The notes below the pieces were generated by a model. The model saw only the letters and a program-made list of their open reading frames with translations, searched no databases and was not told the origin of the DNA. The translations under genes were made by a program, and so were the position numbers. From positions 930,001 through 994,000 of the forward strand of contig JBANDB010000016.1 of NCBI GenBank assembly GCA_037576215.1: DNA of 64,000 nucleotides, read 5' to 3'. The stretch is from Armillaria gallica (taxonomy: Eukaryota; Basidiomycota; Agaricomycetes; Agaricales; Physalacriaceae). Below are positions 21,992 to 33,598 of the stretch, in pieces. Each line of letters opens with the position of its first letter. Position 1 is the stretch's first letter.

Positions 21992-22342
21992 TCGCAACAG
22001 GCCCCGGGAAGCTCCCGCCAAGCTGTGTCCGGAATTTTGCATATTTGAGGCCCTAAAACGGCCAAATCCTTGTCCATAGTTTGCATATTTGACAGCCAAA
22101 ATTTGCCCCCGTTGTCCGCAGTTTGCATAATTTAGGACTTTTTCGGATGATATCTGGCCAGAACCTTCCTCCGCGGACCTCCGGGAAAATTTTTAGCCTA
22201 CCGGGACCTGCGGACCGACCGGACCGTCAAAAGCTTTGTCCGAGTTTGCATATTTTACCCCCGAATCTTTGCATATTTGAGGCCCAAAATCGGCAAATTT
22301 TCCGGACACAGCTTGGCGGGAGCTTCCCGGGGCCTGTCGCAA
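21992..22342. mobile_element. MITE with 37-bp terminal inverted repeats and 6-bp TSD
   Basis: The element body is 21998-22336 (339 bp). Its left end starts CAGGCCCCGGGAAGCTCCCG and its right end is the reverse complement, continuing inward to CCAAGCTGTGTCCGG, about 37 bp of near-perfect inverted repeat. Both sides are flanked by TCGCAA (21992-21997 and 22337-22342), a clean 6-bp target-site duplication. Inside, TTTGCATATTT-type motifs occur at least four times (near 22035, 22080, 22246, 22270). There is no coding capacity, so it is a non-autonomous DNA transposon. The matched ends and intact TSD suggest recent insertion, 3' of the thioredoxin gene. Confidence 0.92.
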
Positions 22343-23374
22343 CCTTATAAACGGCGAGGGTAAGAAAAGCATTTTCAAATCGAAGGCTTCTGCTAAAATG
22401 TTTCGAGGAAACTATATTTTGTTCAATCCGGCAAACAAGGCTTACAAGGTGATGCAAGGCTTGATGACCACAGCTTGCGGCTGACTGTCGGACTAACGAA
22501 TGGCTTAACGTCTTCAAAATAAGTTCTTTGGTTAGGTTTAGGGTTACATAATTCCTATTATGTAAGAGAATTTTGTTCGGGAATCTCAAACAGGAATCAC
22601 CCCGATTTTTACTCCCCACCATGCACATAGTAATCTTCACGAAGTCGAGGCTCATTTTTTCGCTCAAGCTTTTCCATGAATCTTATATTTATCTGTACCT
22701 CTCTTTCCATCACAAGAGTAGCGCCTTCGACAACAATTCTGCTGTCATCAAACTGGCATAACTGAAGGATACTAAGCCGTCGATGAGGTCGGAAGTGAGG
22801 AAACCTCCGGTTGCGCAGGAGTCGAACCCCACGCCCTGTACATTGGGGCATATATTCGCTCTGCGTGAGTCCAACGGCACCGAGTTCGCTTTGCTTGTAC
22901 TGATCTCGCCTCGGTGTACAGACTCTGTGCCCAGCCCTTGTGTCTCACATGTACAATTCCACCAAAGTACAATGACGTTACCCAAAACGCATCGTGAACT
23001 GATATCACATGTCGAAAGAAACGAGAGTCCAGGCTTCTGCACAACCGGAACTTTCTGGGCCGGACGGGATCATACCAAGCATTTTTCTTCTTTTTATTCG
23101 CTGTTCTCGTTTTCCTATGTTCCTTTCGAACCATCATTGCTCGTGTTCTTTATTCCCAGCCTTTGGAACGGTGGGTACGCTCTCCTCTGTTAACGTACAA
23201 TCAGTTGTTGACAGTCAGACGCTGTAGATCTGTGATAGCTTGCAGGATAAGACGAGCTTGTTGGTCGTTTTGAGCTCAAGTAAAAAGGGCTATTATTATC
23301 TTAAGCCTTTTGATACAACGGCTTTTTAGCGCGAAATCCGTGTACGTATCCATTATCGGCTGTCCCCCACAGTC
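22343..23374. other. intergenic region upstream of F-box gene
   Basis: About 1 kb. Overlapping short open frames occur on both strands near 22780-23190, none with recognisable domains. A sequence resembling a reversed tRNA B-box at 22818-22830 lacks the rest of a tRNA. I see no supported feature. Confidence 0.4.
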
Positions 23375-24961
23375 ATGATGCTGATGGAATCATACCCCAG
23401 CTCTGATCTGATGATGAAGAATCCCATACTCATCTGCTCTAACTGCGGCGGCGGCTTCGACGTTGATGCGTCCTACACAAAGTCGCTAGACCAGAACCTC
23501 GAGCTTCTACGATCTGGAAACGCATTGTTATCCGCTGAGGCAGCACTCTTCCCGGAGTTCATCATGCAGGCAGAGTTTGACCTCTTTCGATATGATCGGG
23601 AGATTCAATGTCATCTAGATACAGTCGAGAGGCTGAGGCGTGATCGTGCCGAAGTTGAGGAGTACATCAAGCAAAAGAAGTCGCTCCTAGCGCCTATTCG
23701 TCGTCTCCCGCCAGAATTGCTTTGTGCCATTTTCAAGGAGGCGACAAGAGCGGAAGATCCGATATCTTCGCTGCGTGTCGCACTGGTATGCTCCTCCTGG
23801 CGTCGCCTCGCGCTCTCCACCCATTCATTATGGTCCATGATATCCCTTGACTTTCGGTGTCTGCCGGTGCCTCATGATAGTTATGGGGCCTGGATTCCTC
23901 TCTATCTCCGCCGTTCTGGAAATGAACCTCTCCGAATCGACCTCCAGGATAGTCGGCATTATGATGCCGATCTGAATACTTGGCCGTCGCAAGCAGTCGT
24001 ATCTGCACTTTTCGCGGAGGCACAGCGATGGAGAGAGGTCCACATCTCATTTATGCATTGCCGATCCTTCTTTTTCCTTGGAGAGTTCATCAAAGAAACC
24101 ACATTCCCTCGACTAGAATTACTCGACGTCACGTATTTCGGGGGATCGAACGTCCTTGACACCATGACGTCTGTTATCCTCCTCGCTCCCAATCTCCGAA
24201 CGCTTTCCCTCAAAGGGCATCTCTTGTCGAATGGCGACGGGGCGCCCATGCCTTCGAACAGGATCCGCACGTTCAAAGCAGACATGGTCCTCAGTGATAT
24301 TGGGCGCTTTGTCTCGACCATCGCTTCTATGCCTGAGCTGACCCACGTCACTGTTGGGTGCTTTACGTCCCGCCATGCCGGAGATCGCCCCCTCGAAGTG
24401 CTATCCCACCTCACATCGTTGACTCTTCTCATGCATGATTACTCCTACAATAACCTTCAAGCCATCATCAAACCTCTATCACTACCGAATTTATCGTCGC
24501 TATCCTTGGTTCACGAGAAAAGTCGTTCTACTGGGTGCTTTTTCAAATTTGCACACCTAGAGCATCTTCTCCAGTCCTGTGCCGATTCGTTGCGTAGTAT
24601 TCATTTCCTGGACCTTCCTATTGAAGCGAAGGAGTTAATCCTTGTACTCGAGAAAGTTCCTCGGCTTCACAAGCTTGTTATACATTGGCCCAAGACTTCC
24701 CGGGCTTCGATAGAAGCGATTATCCGGTACCTTGCGGAGACGCGTCAAATAAAGCTAGCACAGCTAACGTCGCTTGAGCTCGTGTGGTGTCAGGAGGTTG
24801 ACGAAGAGATGGTGGTGGATATGGTAGAGATGCGGATGACCTGCGCGTCTCTTCATCAAGTGTCTTTGGGCAGGGATTTGCCACATGCTAATCTGAGCGG
24901 CAAGACGAAGAGACGGATGCAGGATTTGTGCTTTCCCTCACGAGGAGGCGGCGAAAACTAA
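23375..24961 (+). CDS. F-box protein with N-terminal coiled coil
   Basis: A single uninterrupted frame of 528 residues. The N-terminus has a CSNCGGGF motif (about residues 22-29), perhaps half of a zinc knuckle. A charged helical stretch follows (about 60-103; HLDTVERLRRDRAEVEEYIK), typical of Agaricomycete F-box proteins. The F-box is at about 105-150 (IRRLPPELLCAIFKEATR, then ALVCSSWRRLALSTHSLW). Downstream are irregular leucine-rich segments (LLAPNLRTLSLKGHLL, LTSLTLLMHDYS, LPNLSSLSLVHE). The predicted role is substrate recognition in an SCF ubiquitin ligase; the target is unknown. Single-exon structure is normal for this expanded family. Start codons at residues 1, 2 and 4 are all plausible. 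Confidence 0.88.
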   Translation: MMLMESYPSSDLMMKNPILICSNCGGGFDVDASYTKSLDQNLELLRSGNALLSAEAALFPEFIMQAEFDLFRYDREIQCHLDTVERLRRDRAEVEEYIKQKKSLLAPIRRLPPELLCAIFKEATRAEDPISSLRVALVCSSWRRLALSTHSLWSMISLDFRCLPVPHDSYGAWIPLYLRRSGNEPLRIDLQDSRHYDADLNTWPSQAVVSALFAEAQRWREVHISFMHCRSFFFLGEFIKETTFPRLELLDVTYFGGSNVLDTMTSVILLAPNLRTLSLKGHLLSNGDGAPMPSNRIRTFKADMVLSDIGRFVSTIASMPELTHVTVGCFTSRHAGDRPLEVLSHLTSLTLLMHDYSYNNLQAIIKPLSLPNLSSLSLVHEKSRSTGCFFKFAHLEHLLQSCADSLRSIHFLDLPIEAKELILVLEKVPRLHKLVIHWPKTSRASIEAIIRYLAETRQIKLAQLTSLELVWCQEVDEEMVVDMVEMRMTCASLHQVSLGRDLPHANLSGKTKRRMQDLCFPSRGGGEN

Positions 24962-25112
24962 ATGAGTGGCATATAACAAGAGATTCAGATCATTTGGGCC
25001 TTGTCTTTTTTTTTATCATGAAACGACACGCTGATGCAACCTTGACTTTGGGATTTCCTAGCGGGTAGCATAAAGTACGGAACTCCTTCCATGAATATTT
25101 CGTCATGCTATT

Positions 25113-25487
25113 TCATACAAATTCGCAGCCGCCAACCGAGGCTCCCTCCTACAAATATTTCAATCGTAAGCACTAGGAGAAGCGGGTGTGGAAAGAAAAA
25201 CCCACAGGCTCAAACATTCCAGTGCAGCAAAGTGGGGCTGTGCAGCCGCCGAATGGCTCGCAGCCAGTCCCGACCAAGCTATTAAACACCTGTAAGAGGG
25301 TTATGGGTGTTGACGATTGACGTGGAGCGTTGATGCGACGTACGAAATCAACCTCGGCACAGCAAAAGATTTCCGCAGGAAACGCGCATGTCGCTGCGGT
25401 CTCTCGAGCGTCAGCTTTGGGACCAGGTAAGGCCGAGCAGAAGATGGCGCAGAGGGGAAGTAAGGCGAGAGCTTGCTTGAACATCAT
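25113..25487 (-). CDS. mini hydrophobin-like secreted eight-cysteine protein
   Basis: Three exons can be joined with GT-AG introns to give about 87 residues. A signal peptide (MMFKQALALLPLCAIFCSAL) is followed by mature sequence with eight cysteines in the order C-X7-CC-X14-C-X5-C-X4-CC-X13-C: CAFPAEIFCC, then GTGCEPFGGCTAPLCC, then GGCEFV at the end. The singlet-doublet-singlet-singlet-doublet-singlet order is that of hydrophobins, which coat hyphae and spores. The C3-C4 and C4-C5 spacings are shorter than usual, and the mature protein is small. It could be a divergent hydrophobin or an unrelated small secreted cysteine-rich protein. The last intron was chosen because it restores the eighth cysteine, so that join is inference. 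Confidence 0.6.
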
Positions 25488-27189
25488 CGCACAAGTAGAT
25501 GGAAGGTCAAAGGACGATGCTGTACCACCGCGTTAGAACCTGCTTAAATACAGGCATCCCAAAGTGTTGGGTTGTAGCGGCATTTGTTGCTATTGTGCTC
25601 AGGATTCTACAACACTGGCAGTCGTGTCATCAGGGGAGCTTATTGGAAGGTCGAATAGAGCGGACAATGATTTATTTTTGAGACTTGAACATTCCTGGTG
25701 AGTCGCGACTCGGATCTAGTCATGGGTCTGTTCGCTGACCTTCAGAGTATGGGAAAGCAAGACTAAAGCAAGTTAATGGAAGCAAGTGCTGGTCATTTTG
25801 CTGATCTACCTGTCTGTAAGTTCGAGTGGGATTGTGGTCCTTGACATATGTGCGGACCTTGAAGTCGATGGAAGTTCCGTGGTTTATGGCTGCTGAAAAT
25901 AGCTTACTACTTTGAGCCGAGGTGTCTATTTTGAGTTCTAGGGCACTCACGTTCTATGATTTTAATTTGGAGAAGTAACAAACAGTGAGTACATTAGTAA
26001 TTATACTCACAGCGCATATATGTGTATTGAACGTCTCGAAATTCTACGCGTAATCTGCATAGGTGCCAATTTTGGTCGTAAATGTCTCTCTGCTTAGACT
26101 AGGATGCGTGCCTATCTCGATCACTTCTGCTAATATTCTGTCGTTGACATGTGCCTTTCATCTACTTATAATTATCCAGTCGTGTGTTTGTCATGTGCCA
26201 ATCATTTGCAGCAGCTTCGAATCATGTATTTCTATTCTTGTGAAGGATTTTACTGAGTCATGCCCGAGAACACTATGAGCTTGTGACCCGTTGACCCAAG
26301 AGGTCTCAAACTTCGTTTGCGACGACTTTTAGTAAAGCTACCGAGCTCATGAACACAGAAGATAAAATAGAAAGGAAATAATGTGAGAGTTTTCTGGAAT
26401 ACTCGACTAAGGTCCACTTGAATTATGAATGCAAGTATCCTCGCCGAGCTCGAAGCACCACCTACGCGTGCGGTATTTTCGGACCTTTGATATCAGGGCG
26501 TAGTGGCTCATCCAGTCCCCCCTCGGTATACTTTGAGGTGTCAGGCTCTTGACAAGAGACGTGAGAATAACAGTCATGTCAGTTTTTTTGGAGGATTGGG
26601 GTGTGCCTGGTGAGTCGGATGTCCTGACCATGTGTGCGCCGTTGCATGACTTCTACTTATACGGCTGAAGAATTTCCTGGGAGCGCGGAGACAACAAGCC
26701 CATGACCAGGGGCTATACATTGACCAGTCTGTCGGAAAAGAACGACAGTAGCTTACTGTGTGTGGGTACAATCCATTGGAGGCAAACACTAAGACTGAAG
26801 TTCGATAGAACTCGAGTGTCAGTGACTTCCGGGTTCCCGTCACTGGGCCTACCATGCTGCCTGCATTAGTGCACGATCGTTAAATATATCTCACAAGTGT
26901 ACCCTCGTATTGAACTAGCCTTATAAACAAGACTCGGCAACCTGTATGACGATAACTCATTCGGAGTCCGATCACGACCGGCGTTGGATCGCGACGCTCA
27001 AGCAAGTCGAAATGTTGAAGTTCGAGGTGGTGTGTGGTGTGTGTGTATACCGGCACAAGATTCCAATCAGGAACGGTCGGGTCCACAGCCCTAACATGGC
27101 AAGCCATGGTACTATATGAAAACTAGGATGGCCAGTATCCGGCATTGCGAGAGCACCTGTCCAAACTTAGAATTTACTTTCAGACTCAC
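25488..27189. other. gene-poor region
   Basis: Only short frames occur, and none is recognised. Two stretches beginning CCTGGTGAGTCG (about 25693 and 26606) are followed by loosely similar sequence, perhaps an old local duplication. I see no RNA gene. Confidence 0.35.
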
Positions 27190-27315
27190 CAACAATGCCG
27201 CTCCGTCTCTCCTTTGCTCTAATTCCTCTGGGACCGAGAAGAAACGGCGCCTTACGACAGGTTCGATAGAAAAGAAACCAAGCGGCAGGTAGACCGGTGG
27301 GATGTGATAGCGAGG
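27190..27315 (-). pseudogene. cytochrome P450 N-terminal relic
   Basis: Read on the minus strand, WFLFYRTCRKAPFLLGPRGI matches the end of the membrane anchor and the proline hinge of the array P450s (compare LLYRTCRNTPFPPGPKGLP of P450-3). The first hinge prolines have become leucines, and the following sequence does not continue as P450. No downstream exons are recognisable on either side. It is the remains of an eighth array member, in minus orientation. Confidence 0.6.
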
Positions 27316-28780
27316 AGAGGGACGGAGATCAACATTGTGAAGATGTCTTGCCTTCAATAGAGGGAAAAAGACGACGACTATTATAATACGTGCTGCTGAA
27401 CGATGTCCAAGTTTAATTAATATCAGTGACCGGCCGCGGTGCATCTCACGCAGTGAGTCAAGAGCTGTTCTCGGATCCAACTTCCCGTTTGGATAAAATG
27501 AGAGCACTAAAAAGCATGGATCTGCATCCGCATCATATACGTTGCTGAAAGCGAGTGACCACACAAAGACCTGAAAGGTGTGGCAGGGAACTTTTGGAGG
27601 GTTTGAAGGGCTTGACGGAGCTGCGGCTAAGTAAGGGCCGGGATCATGGGACTCAGCGGAGTATGAAGATTATGAATTTAGCCGACGAGCCGGCAGCGGC
27701 ATCTACATTACATTTTTTTCCGGCAAGCCAGGAGTAAACCATGCAACGATCACCACTACCGATGCATTATCAACCATCGGGACCGCTCTTTTTACGCTCT
27801 GGTCTGAAACGAAAGGGTATAGCAAGGCCTCAAACATGAGACGTTAGCCAACAATGAACTCGTAATCGTGCGTGTTCGACGTAGGCGGACCATGACGGAT
27901 GATGGACTCATTTTATAACAAAGTTTGCTGTGAGCGACCGGCGATGCATCTGAACAATATGGCGGAGGACGTTCATATTCCAAACCGGAGAGAGTTCTTG
28001 GCCTCTGATATACCATGAAATCGTTTCTCACTGCGAAGAGGCTTGTTGTCTCTAATGCGATTTCGATAGGTTCGCGTTTGTATTAGCTGGGGCTCTTCTT
28101 CCCGGCGTGTGCTCCTTGTGCCCCTAGCACCTCGGAACTGGCTCGTGTCTTGTGACCATCTTCCGACCATCGAGCATCGTCGAGACCTTCAAATAGAAAT
28201 AGCCTATACATGTTTGTCTAAACTTTGGTCACGTCAACCCCCTCTGTCTCTGCGGCACTGCAGTCTTGTCCGCTTCGTGGCACAAAAGCGGGTTTTATCT
28301 TTGGTTGGAGGCCTCCGGAAATTTGTCGCTGTGACAAATGCTCTTCGGCTTGTACATCTGGGCGTGAAATGAGCCAGTAGCGTGGATGATGACCCTCGTC
28401 AGGGTTCGCGATATGATTATGCTGGATGTCCAGGTGGAGACCGGACTACAATGCCGCCAGTGTCGGGATTCTTTACTGTGGATCAACCGCAGAATGATCC
28501 AGGTAATTAAATTCTCCCATTCTCTTATCCCCGTATTGACACGTGAAATCACAAGCTGGATAGCAAGGAGCGACGCTAGAACTTCAACAAGCGCGGTTTT
28601 TTTAATACTCAAATGATGTTTCACTGTTGGTACGTGGGCAGTGATATATCCAAATTTTTCTCATAGCTTGGCGTGGATACAGCCGCGCCACCACGAGTAC
28701 ACCCTCCCGGTCCCGGAGAATTTCCTGCAAATTTTGTATGGAGCATAGAGTCGTTGTTATGGGTAGCATTTGAAGCGTTG
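27316..28780. other. gene-poor region upstream of CAP gene
   Basis: About 1.4 kb with no supported gene. Open frames on both strands are short and have no recognised content. The last few hundred bases contain the CAP upstream region, related to 33.4-33.6 kb and 37.8-38.0 kb. Confidence 0.35.
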
Positions 28781-28913
28781 ATCCGAAGCCGCGCCTAAGC
28801 TCTGCGAGAGGCTTCTAGTTCCCTTTTCTCGTGAATGATGCTTGAAGGGCACCATATGGGTGAAGATGCCTACCACCGCTTGGTAAATATACCCTTCAGG
28901 TGATTTTGTGTCG

Positions 28914-28926
28914 AGGGTATAAGAGG
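28914..28926 (+). promoter_or_regulatory. TATA box of CAP-1
   Basis: GAGGGTATAAGAGGAGG lies about 60 bp upstream of the CAP-1 ATG. The same GAGG-TATAAGAGGAGG block precedes CAP-2 at 37988-38004, so it is conserved between the paralogues. Confidence 0.6.
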
Positions 28927-28984
28927 AGGACGGAAATCTCTGTTGGGACTCCAACTTGAGCGCGTCTCTTGTCTTATATCTAAT

Positions 28985-29742
28985 ATGTCGTTTGCCCGCC
29001 TCACTGCTTTCCTTTTCGCCTGCGCCGTCACGGCCCTCGCCTTCCCTGCTGTATGTCACTGTTTCTATACTCTTTGACTGAGCTTATATCGACTTTTCAA
29101 CAGGACGGAACTATTGTCGCTCGTGATGTATTACTCTCGCCCTCGCCGTATACTCCTTGTGTGCTGATCATATATTTATTCAGGACGCCAGCTGGACAAA
29201 CGATGCCACCTTCCGCTCGGCTATCCTCAGCACCACCAATTCATACCGAAGCGCACATGGCGCGGCCGCGCTTACATGGGACGACACCCTGGCTTCGTAT
29301 GCGTTACAACATACCCAGTCCTGCGTGTTTCAACATAGCGTGAGTTCTTATCTTTCATCCTCGCTCTATCTCATGCTCATCTCACCTCTAGGGTGGACCA
29401 TATGGGGAGAACCTCGCTGCAGGATACCCCTCGGCATCAGCTTCCGTGGCTGCATGGGGCGACGAAGGCAAGCAGTATAGCTGCAGCAACCCAGGATTTT
29501 CGAGCGCAACCGGTCATTTCACGCAGTTGGTGTGGAAGAGTACCACCAAAGTTGGGTGCGGAAGGGTCAACTGTAACGGCTCTAATGGGACGCCGGGATG
29601 GTTAGTGTTCTCTCTCTCGCGAGTTGTGAAATCAGAGGCTTACTTGCTCCTGTTCGATAGGTACCTCACTTGCGAATACAGCCCCGCTGGCAATATCGTT
29701 GGTAACAACAACCAGTACTTCAAAGACAATGTCCAGTGTTAA
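28985..29742 (+). CDS. secreted PR-1/CAP superfamily protein (CAP-1)
   Basis: Five exons encode about 178 residues. A signal peptide (MSFARLTAFLFACAVTALA) and a short pro-segment (DGTIVARD) precede the CAP domain. CAP landmarks are present: AILSTTNSYRSAHGAAAL for helix 1, YGENLAAGYPSA, GHFTQLVWKSTTKVGCG, and CEYSPAGNIVG at the C-terminus. The domain histidine (H in GHFTQ) and Glu (in GEN) are in place. Known fungal CAP proteins bind sterols or fatty acids extracellularly (yeast Pry proteins) and can aid tolerance of plant or self-made toxic compounds. A close paralogue lies at 38.0 kb; both flank P450-4 and the GH76 gene. Confidence 0.93.
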
Positions 29743-30116
29743 GCGGGGAGGGAAGTCGACTTGGTCTTTTCAGATTCTTGCTGTGAAAACTATACTACAA
29801 AATCAATGTCATCCTTTGTACCTAAACCTTGCCTAAACCCATCAAATCTCGAGAGTAGTTGTCAAAACGGCGGTAGGATGGCTCCACGGCAATACCATTA
29901 TGTCGAACCTCTCCGTCTCTTTCGCAGACGTTACAAGCTTCTTTATCGGCCGCCTTCTGGTGCTTATTTTTTTGAACACTTTTCTACTTAGACAACCACC
30001 CGCAAATGTCGGTAGTCAACATGTCGCATGAAGTATGGTAGAGTTGGTTCTACAGAGCGTATTGGATAGATGTGGTAGTACAACAGTGGGCTTCGCACTG
30101 GATCACTATTCTGCAT
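29743..30116. other. convergent intergenic region
   Basis: 3' flanks of CAP-1 (+) and P450-4 (-). A 76-codon frame at 29761-29991 has no recognised content. I see nothing else. Confidence 0.4.
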
Positions 30117-32211
30117 TCACGCAAATCTCTCCTCGTTGATGAGTCCAAAGGCCTTCTCGTTCCTAGGCGTAACTGTACATTTGAATGATGTCGGATGGCT
30201 GATGATGAACTTCACTTTCAGGACTACTTTTATCTGAACCCGGAGGAAATTTACGTACCTGACAGCCCCAGAAGTAGTTTCTATGTCTGGTTCGGAAATA
30301 ATGCCATCTTCGCAATACTTCGAAACATTGAAGACTGCCAACACCATAGCACAGGATATGAATATCGAGGCGTCGGCTAGAACCCTCCCTGGATATTAAC
30401 TTAGTCAACATTACAAGCGCAGACCTGAGAAAGCGCACCGGGGCAAATCCTGCATAGTTATAGTGGATCAGACTTGACAATACACTCATCAAGGTAGAAA
30501 GACCCACCGGCGGCCAAATCCAAACGACACATTATAGGGATCAAGTTCTGGCTCTTTGTTTTCGGTTCGAATGAACCTTTCGGGCTTGAACTCAGACGGC
30601 TTATCATAGACCGCGGGATCGTGAAGCATATTCCTATCTTGCTCATGAGTAAGGTCGAGGGCGCGATACCCATCTTCGCACCTTATATTAGCAAATACAA
30701 CAGATCCTTTTGGAATAAAGTACCCGGAATGGACATCATCCTCAGTGACAAGATGAGGGACACCTAGAATTGCAGAATTAAGTAATGCAGTTGAACTACT
30801 CGGTGCAAACCTGTTGGTGCGACGGCATGCCAACGAGAAACTTCGAGAACCAGAGCATTGATATAGGGTAGGTGCTCTCGGTCATCGAAGCCAGGTAGCC
30901 TATCATTGCCGACGACTGCATCAATCTCTGCTTGTGCTTTCGCTTGGACCTCGGGAAACAAGATCATTGCCTTGAAGAATGCGTAAATTGACGCCGCAGT
31001 CTGATAGCTAACTGGGTCAGACGGTATGTAAAGCAAACAGAGCCCGTACGGTATCAACTCCGCCTGTGAAAAAGGAAGATAAGACATGCATACAAGCGAC
31101 TATTCGGCGACTACTAACTGCTATAAAGAGATGCTGCGAGCCATTTGATGTTGACCTCTTCCTCAGCACTCGTACAAGCATCAAGCTGCTTTGAAGTAAA
31201 GGAAATGCGAGCCTCTCCGGTAGACTGAAAGTCGCTGAGATTAGCTGTGCCCATAGCGTTTCTTTCTCACCATTTGCTGCTTCACATATTCATAGGGTTT
31301 TTCCACCATGTCGCTTCGCGTCGATGCCCAACTCTTAGCGATTCGCTTGAATTCTGCTCCCGGAAACCAGTCTGGAATGTAGCGCACTACATGTAATGCA
31401 CTTAATAGATTTGAACAGATCAAGGTCAGGCGACTTGCAGGATGGAATAAGATTGACCAAAAACCGTCCAGAAGTTACCGAAAGAGAGAACTGGTACATC
31501 GCCTTCTCTGCCAGCTCCACGAACAGATCTTCCTCTTCTTGGATCTCGTATCCATAAATGATCCTCAGGGAAATAGCTCCTGTAGTTCTTGAGAGCATCG
31601 GCCGTCAATATTGCACTGAAAGAATAGAGTCGCCTACTTCCGAATATGCGCAGATAGATCTTCCGGTTTAGCCAACAGTCTCTTCAAAAACCGACGCGTC
31701 TCGAGTTCTTCAAGTGGCAGAAACTGCTTCATTGCCGTGTTGTTTCCGAAGAGTTGATGAGCTCTCCGACGATAGTCGCGAAAGCGTGCGCCATATGGAG
31801 TGAGACCCAAAACTTTCTTCCAACCCACCAGTTCACCTGCCATCACAAGGGCCGGCCGATCGGAAAAGATAGAGCTTTTCTTGTCTAACATGTCAATAGC
31901 CACTTGTGCTGAATTTACTATGACAATGCGCTGCCCAAGGACGGAGACCGATGCAATGTCGCCTAGCCGAACAAGCATCAGCAAAGCTGTTGACTTGAGG
32001 GCGAAGATAATTTACCGTATTCATTGCCCCATCGAGCGAATGTAAGCCATTCCTTGTCGGATGGCATATCTAGCAGGTTACCGATAAGCGGTAGTCCTCT
32101 AGGACCAGGGGGAAGAGGTGCATTATGGCAGTTTCGACGAAAGAGAACCCAAATGGATACCAAAGCAACGATAACAACGAGAAGATCCTGAGCGCTCATG
32201 GAGCTAAACAT
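30117..32211 (-). CDS. cytochrome P450 monooxygenase (P450-4, OrdA-like)
   Basis: The start at 32211 (MFSSMSAQDLL) gives the anchor VVIVALVSIWVLF and hinge PLPPGPRGLPLIGN. Exon 2 carries DRPALVMAGELVGWKK and RFRDYRRRAHQLFG. The 14-nt microexon encodes the I-helix, here S-G-V-D-T rather than G-G-A-D-T. ExxR is VLEVSRWH, PERF is FKPERFIR, and the haem loop is FGFGRR followed by ICPG. The protein ends INEERFA. The exon after ANI is read with an extra segment (EDGYRALDLTHEQ) that is an intron in P450-6, so that boundary is uncertain. It is an isolated member, midway between the two P450 groups and flanked by CAP-derived sequences. Confidence 0.88.
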
Positions 32212-33039
32212 TCTTAGGCTATCTGGCAGGCTCGAGAAAGAAGATAGACTTTCATTTCGGCACCAGTCCAAAGAGAACTCTTATCTATTTTATCGGCAAA
32301 GGCTTTTATAGCCGAGAAGTCGTCAGCTGCCTGCGATGGAACATCCCAGAACTTTGCGGAAAAATAGGAGAGATCCGGTCGTGAGATAATTCTCTACATC
32401 ATGTGTTGTGTGATTGCACTCATCCGGCATCAGACAAAATGCCGACGAAGTTGAGAGAAAGTGATTGAGAGATGGCGAGTTGAATGCTGATATGCCATGC
32501 TACTCGATCGTGGGATGATGCAGCGCCTGGAGATGTGGGTAGGCACCAGGACTGTGGGAAGAATGGATGGGACTCATGGGAGTGCGACTGACACGGCGTT
32601 CATTGACTTTTAAGGACAAACTATTTTTAACCCATGAAGCACAGCCACGTGAGTAGCACAAGTTTGTTTCACTCCACGTTCAGTAACTAGGCTACGCGTC
32701 GTGTTGCTCCCCTGCCTCATTTCTATGCCGGTGCAATTGAACAATCTGCATGGCTTCTTGGTGGTGACGATCCCTGGCTTTTACAGAACTCCAGTATATA
32801 TTCTCTTCTACTAGGGTGTCTGTCATGAATGCATGACTTTTCATGCATTCAGCGTCATTGTGCTACCAGTCTGTCCGACTCTGGCTGGTAGCCATGGTAT
32901 AAACTCAGCACGATGGGAAGAACTACTTCGTCCAGACCGCGAGGAAACAACCTGATTGGTTCAAAAAAATTTCTGTCACGTAATTTGCTGATGCACATCG
33001 TACCGATGTCTGAACAGTCTCTTCAAGGTGTTTCCGTCG
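32212..33039. other. intergenic region upstream of P450-4
   Basis: I see no gene. TGTCTGTCATGAATGCATGACTTTTCATGCATTCA at about 32819-32853 contains overlapping palindromic ATGCAT blocks. Confidence 0.35.
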
Positions 33040-33598
33040 TTTAGTTGGATATTTCCGGGACATGATCTGGACTGCCCGGCAGCGCGGCAATAACTCTTAC
33101 TAGAAAATCTCATAACGTCGGATATATAGGTGGAAACGAGGTTACGACACTGACTGTGTCCCTCCGCGCGCGATATCCTGTTGCACATGAAGGGCCTGCA
33201 GGATTTGGCGAGTAACTGAGTCTACACCCTTATGCTGCCTTCTATATCCCGGTGTACCATGGTCGGCGACATTTCTGATAGGCAGTCAATTTAACTGCGC
33301 TGCCAGTGGGCTTTACGCGCACTCTTTTCCTTGAAGACTAACTCATTGGAGCTCTCGTTCTAACGTTCTTGCATGGATATGGATTTTCCATAACGAACGT
33401 ACTCACTACCTTCCGGCACCGAACGGAGAAGGTTTTTACCCAGTTCGCATAGAAACTAGCGGGGTTATGTACGAGTTTGTCCGAAGTCTCGCATAAGCTT
33501 TGTGCACAGCTGAAAGTCTGGTAACGGTGCTCGTGGGATAGGCATGGAGGATCCCATATTTGCGAGGTCTCCTACCATCGTTTGGTAATTATACCACA
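33040..33598 (+). repeat. orphan copy of the CAP upstream region
   Basis: This parallels 37440-37982 in order: CAGCGCGGCAATAACTCTTA, GGATATATAGGTGGA, GGTCGGCGACATTTC, TTCCGGCACCGAACGGAG, GTAACGGTGCTCGTGG, and AGGTCTCCTACCATCGTTTG. Similarity stops just before the TATAAGAGGAGG block, and no CAP coding exon follows. It is therefore a third, gene-less copy of the CAP promoter region. Confidence 0.8.

Noticed and set aside
22818..22830. Reversed tRNA B-box-like sequence (GGAGTCGAACCCC)
   Set aside because: No A-box at the right distance and no matching acceptor stem could be found, so it is not called a tRNA.
6499..32211. A complete secondary-metabolite cluster built around the P450s
   Set aside because: No polyketide synthase, NRPS, terpene synthase, transporter or pathway regulator is visible in the window; the co-located redox, CAP and GH76 genes do not make a pathway on present evidence.
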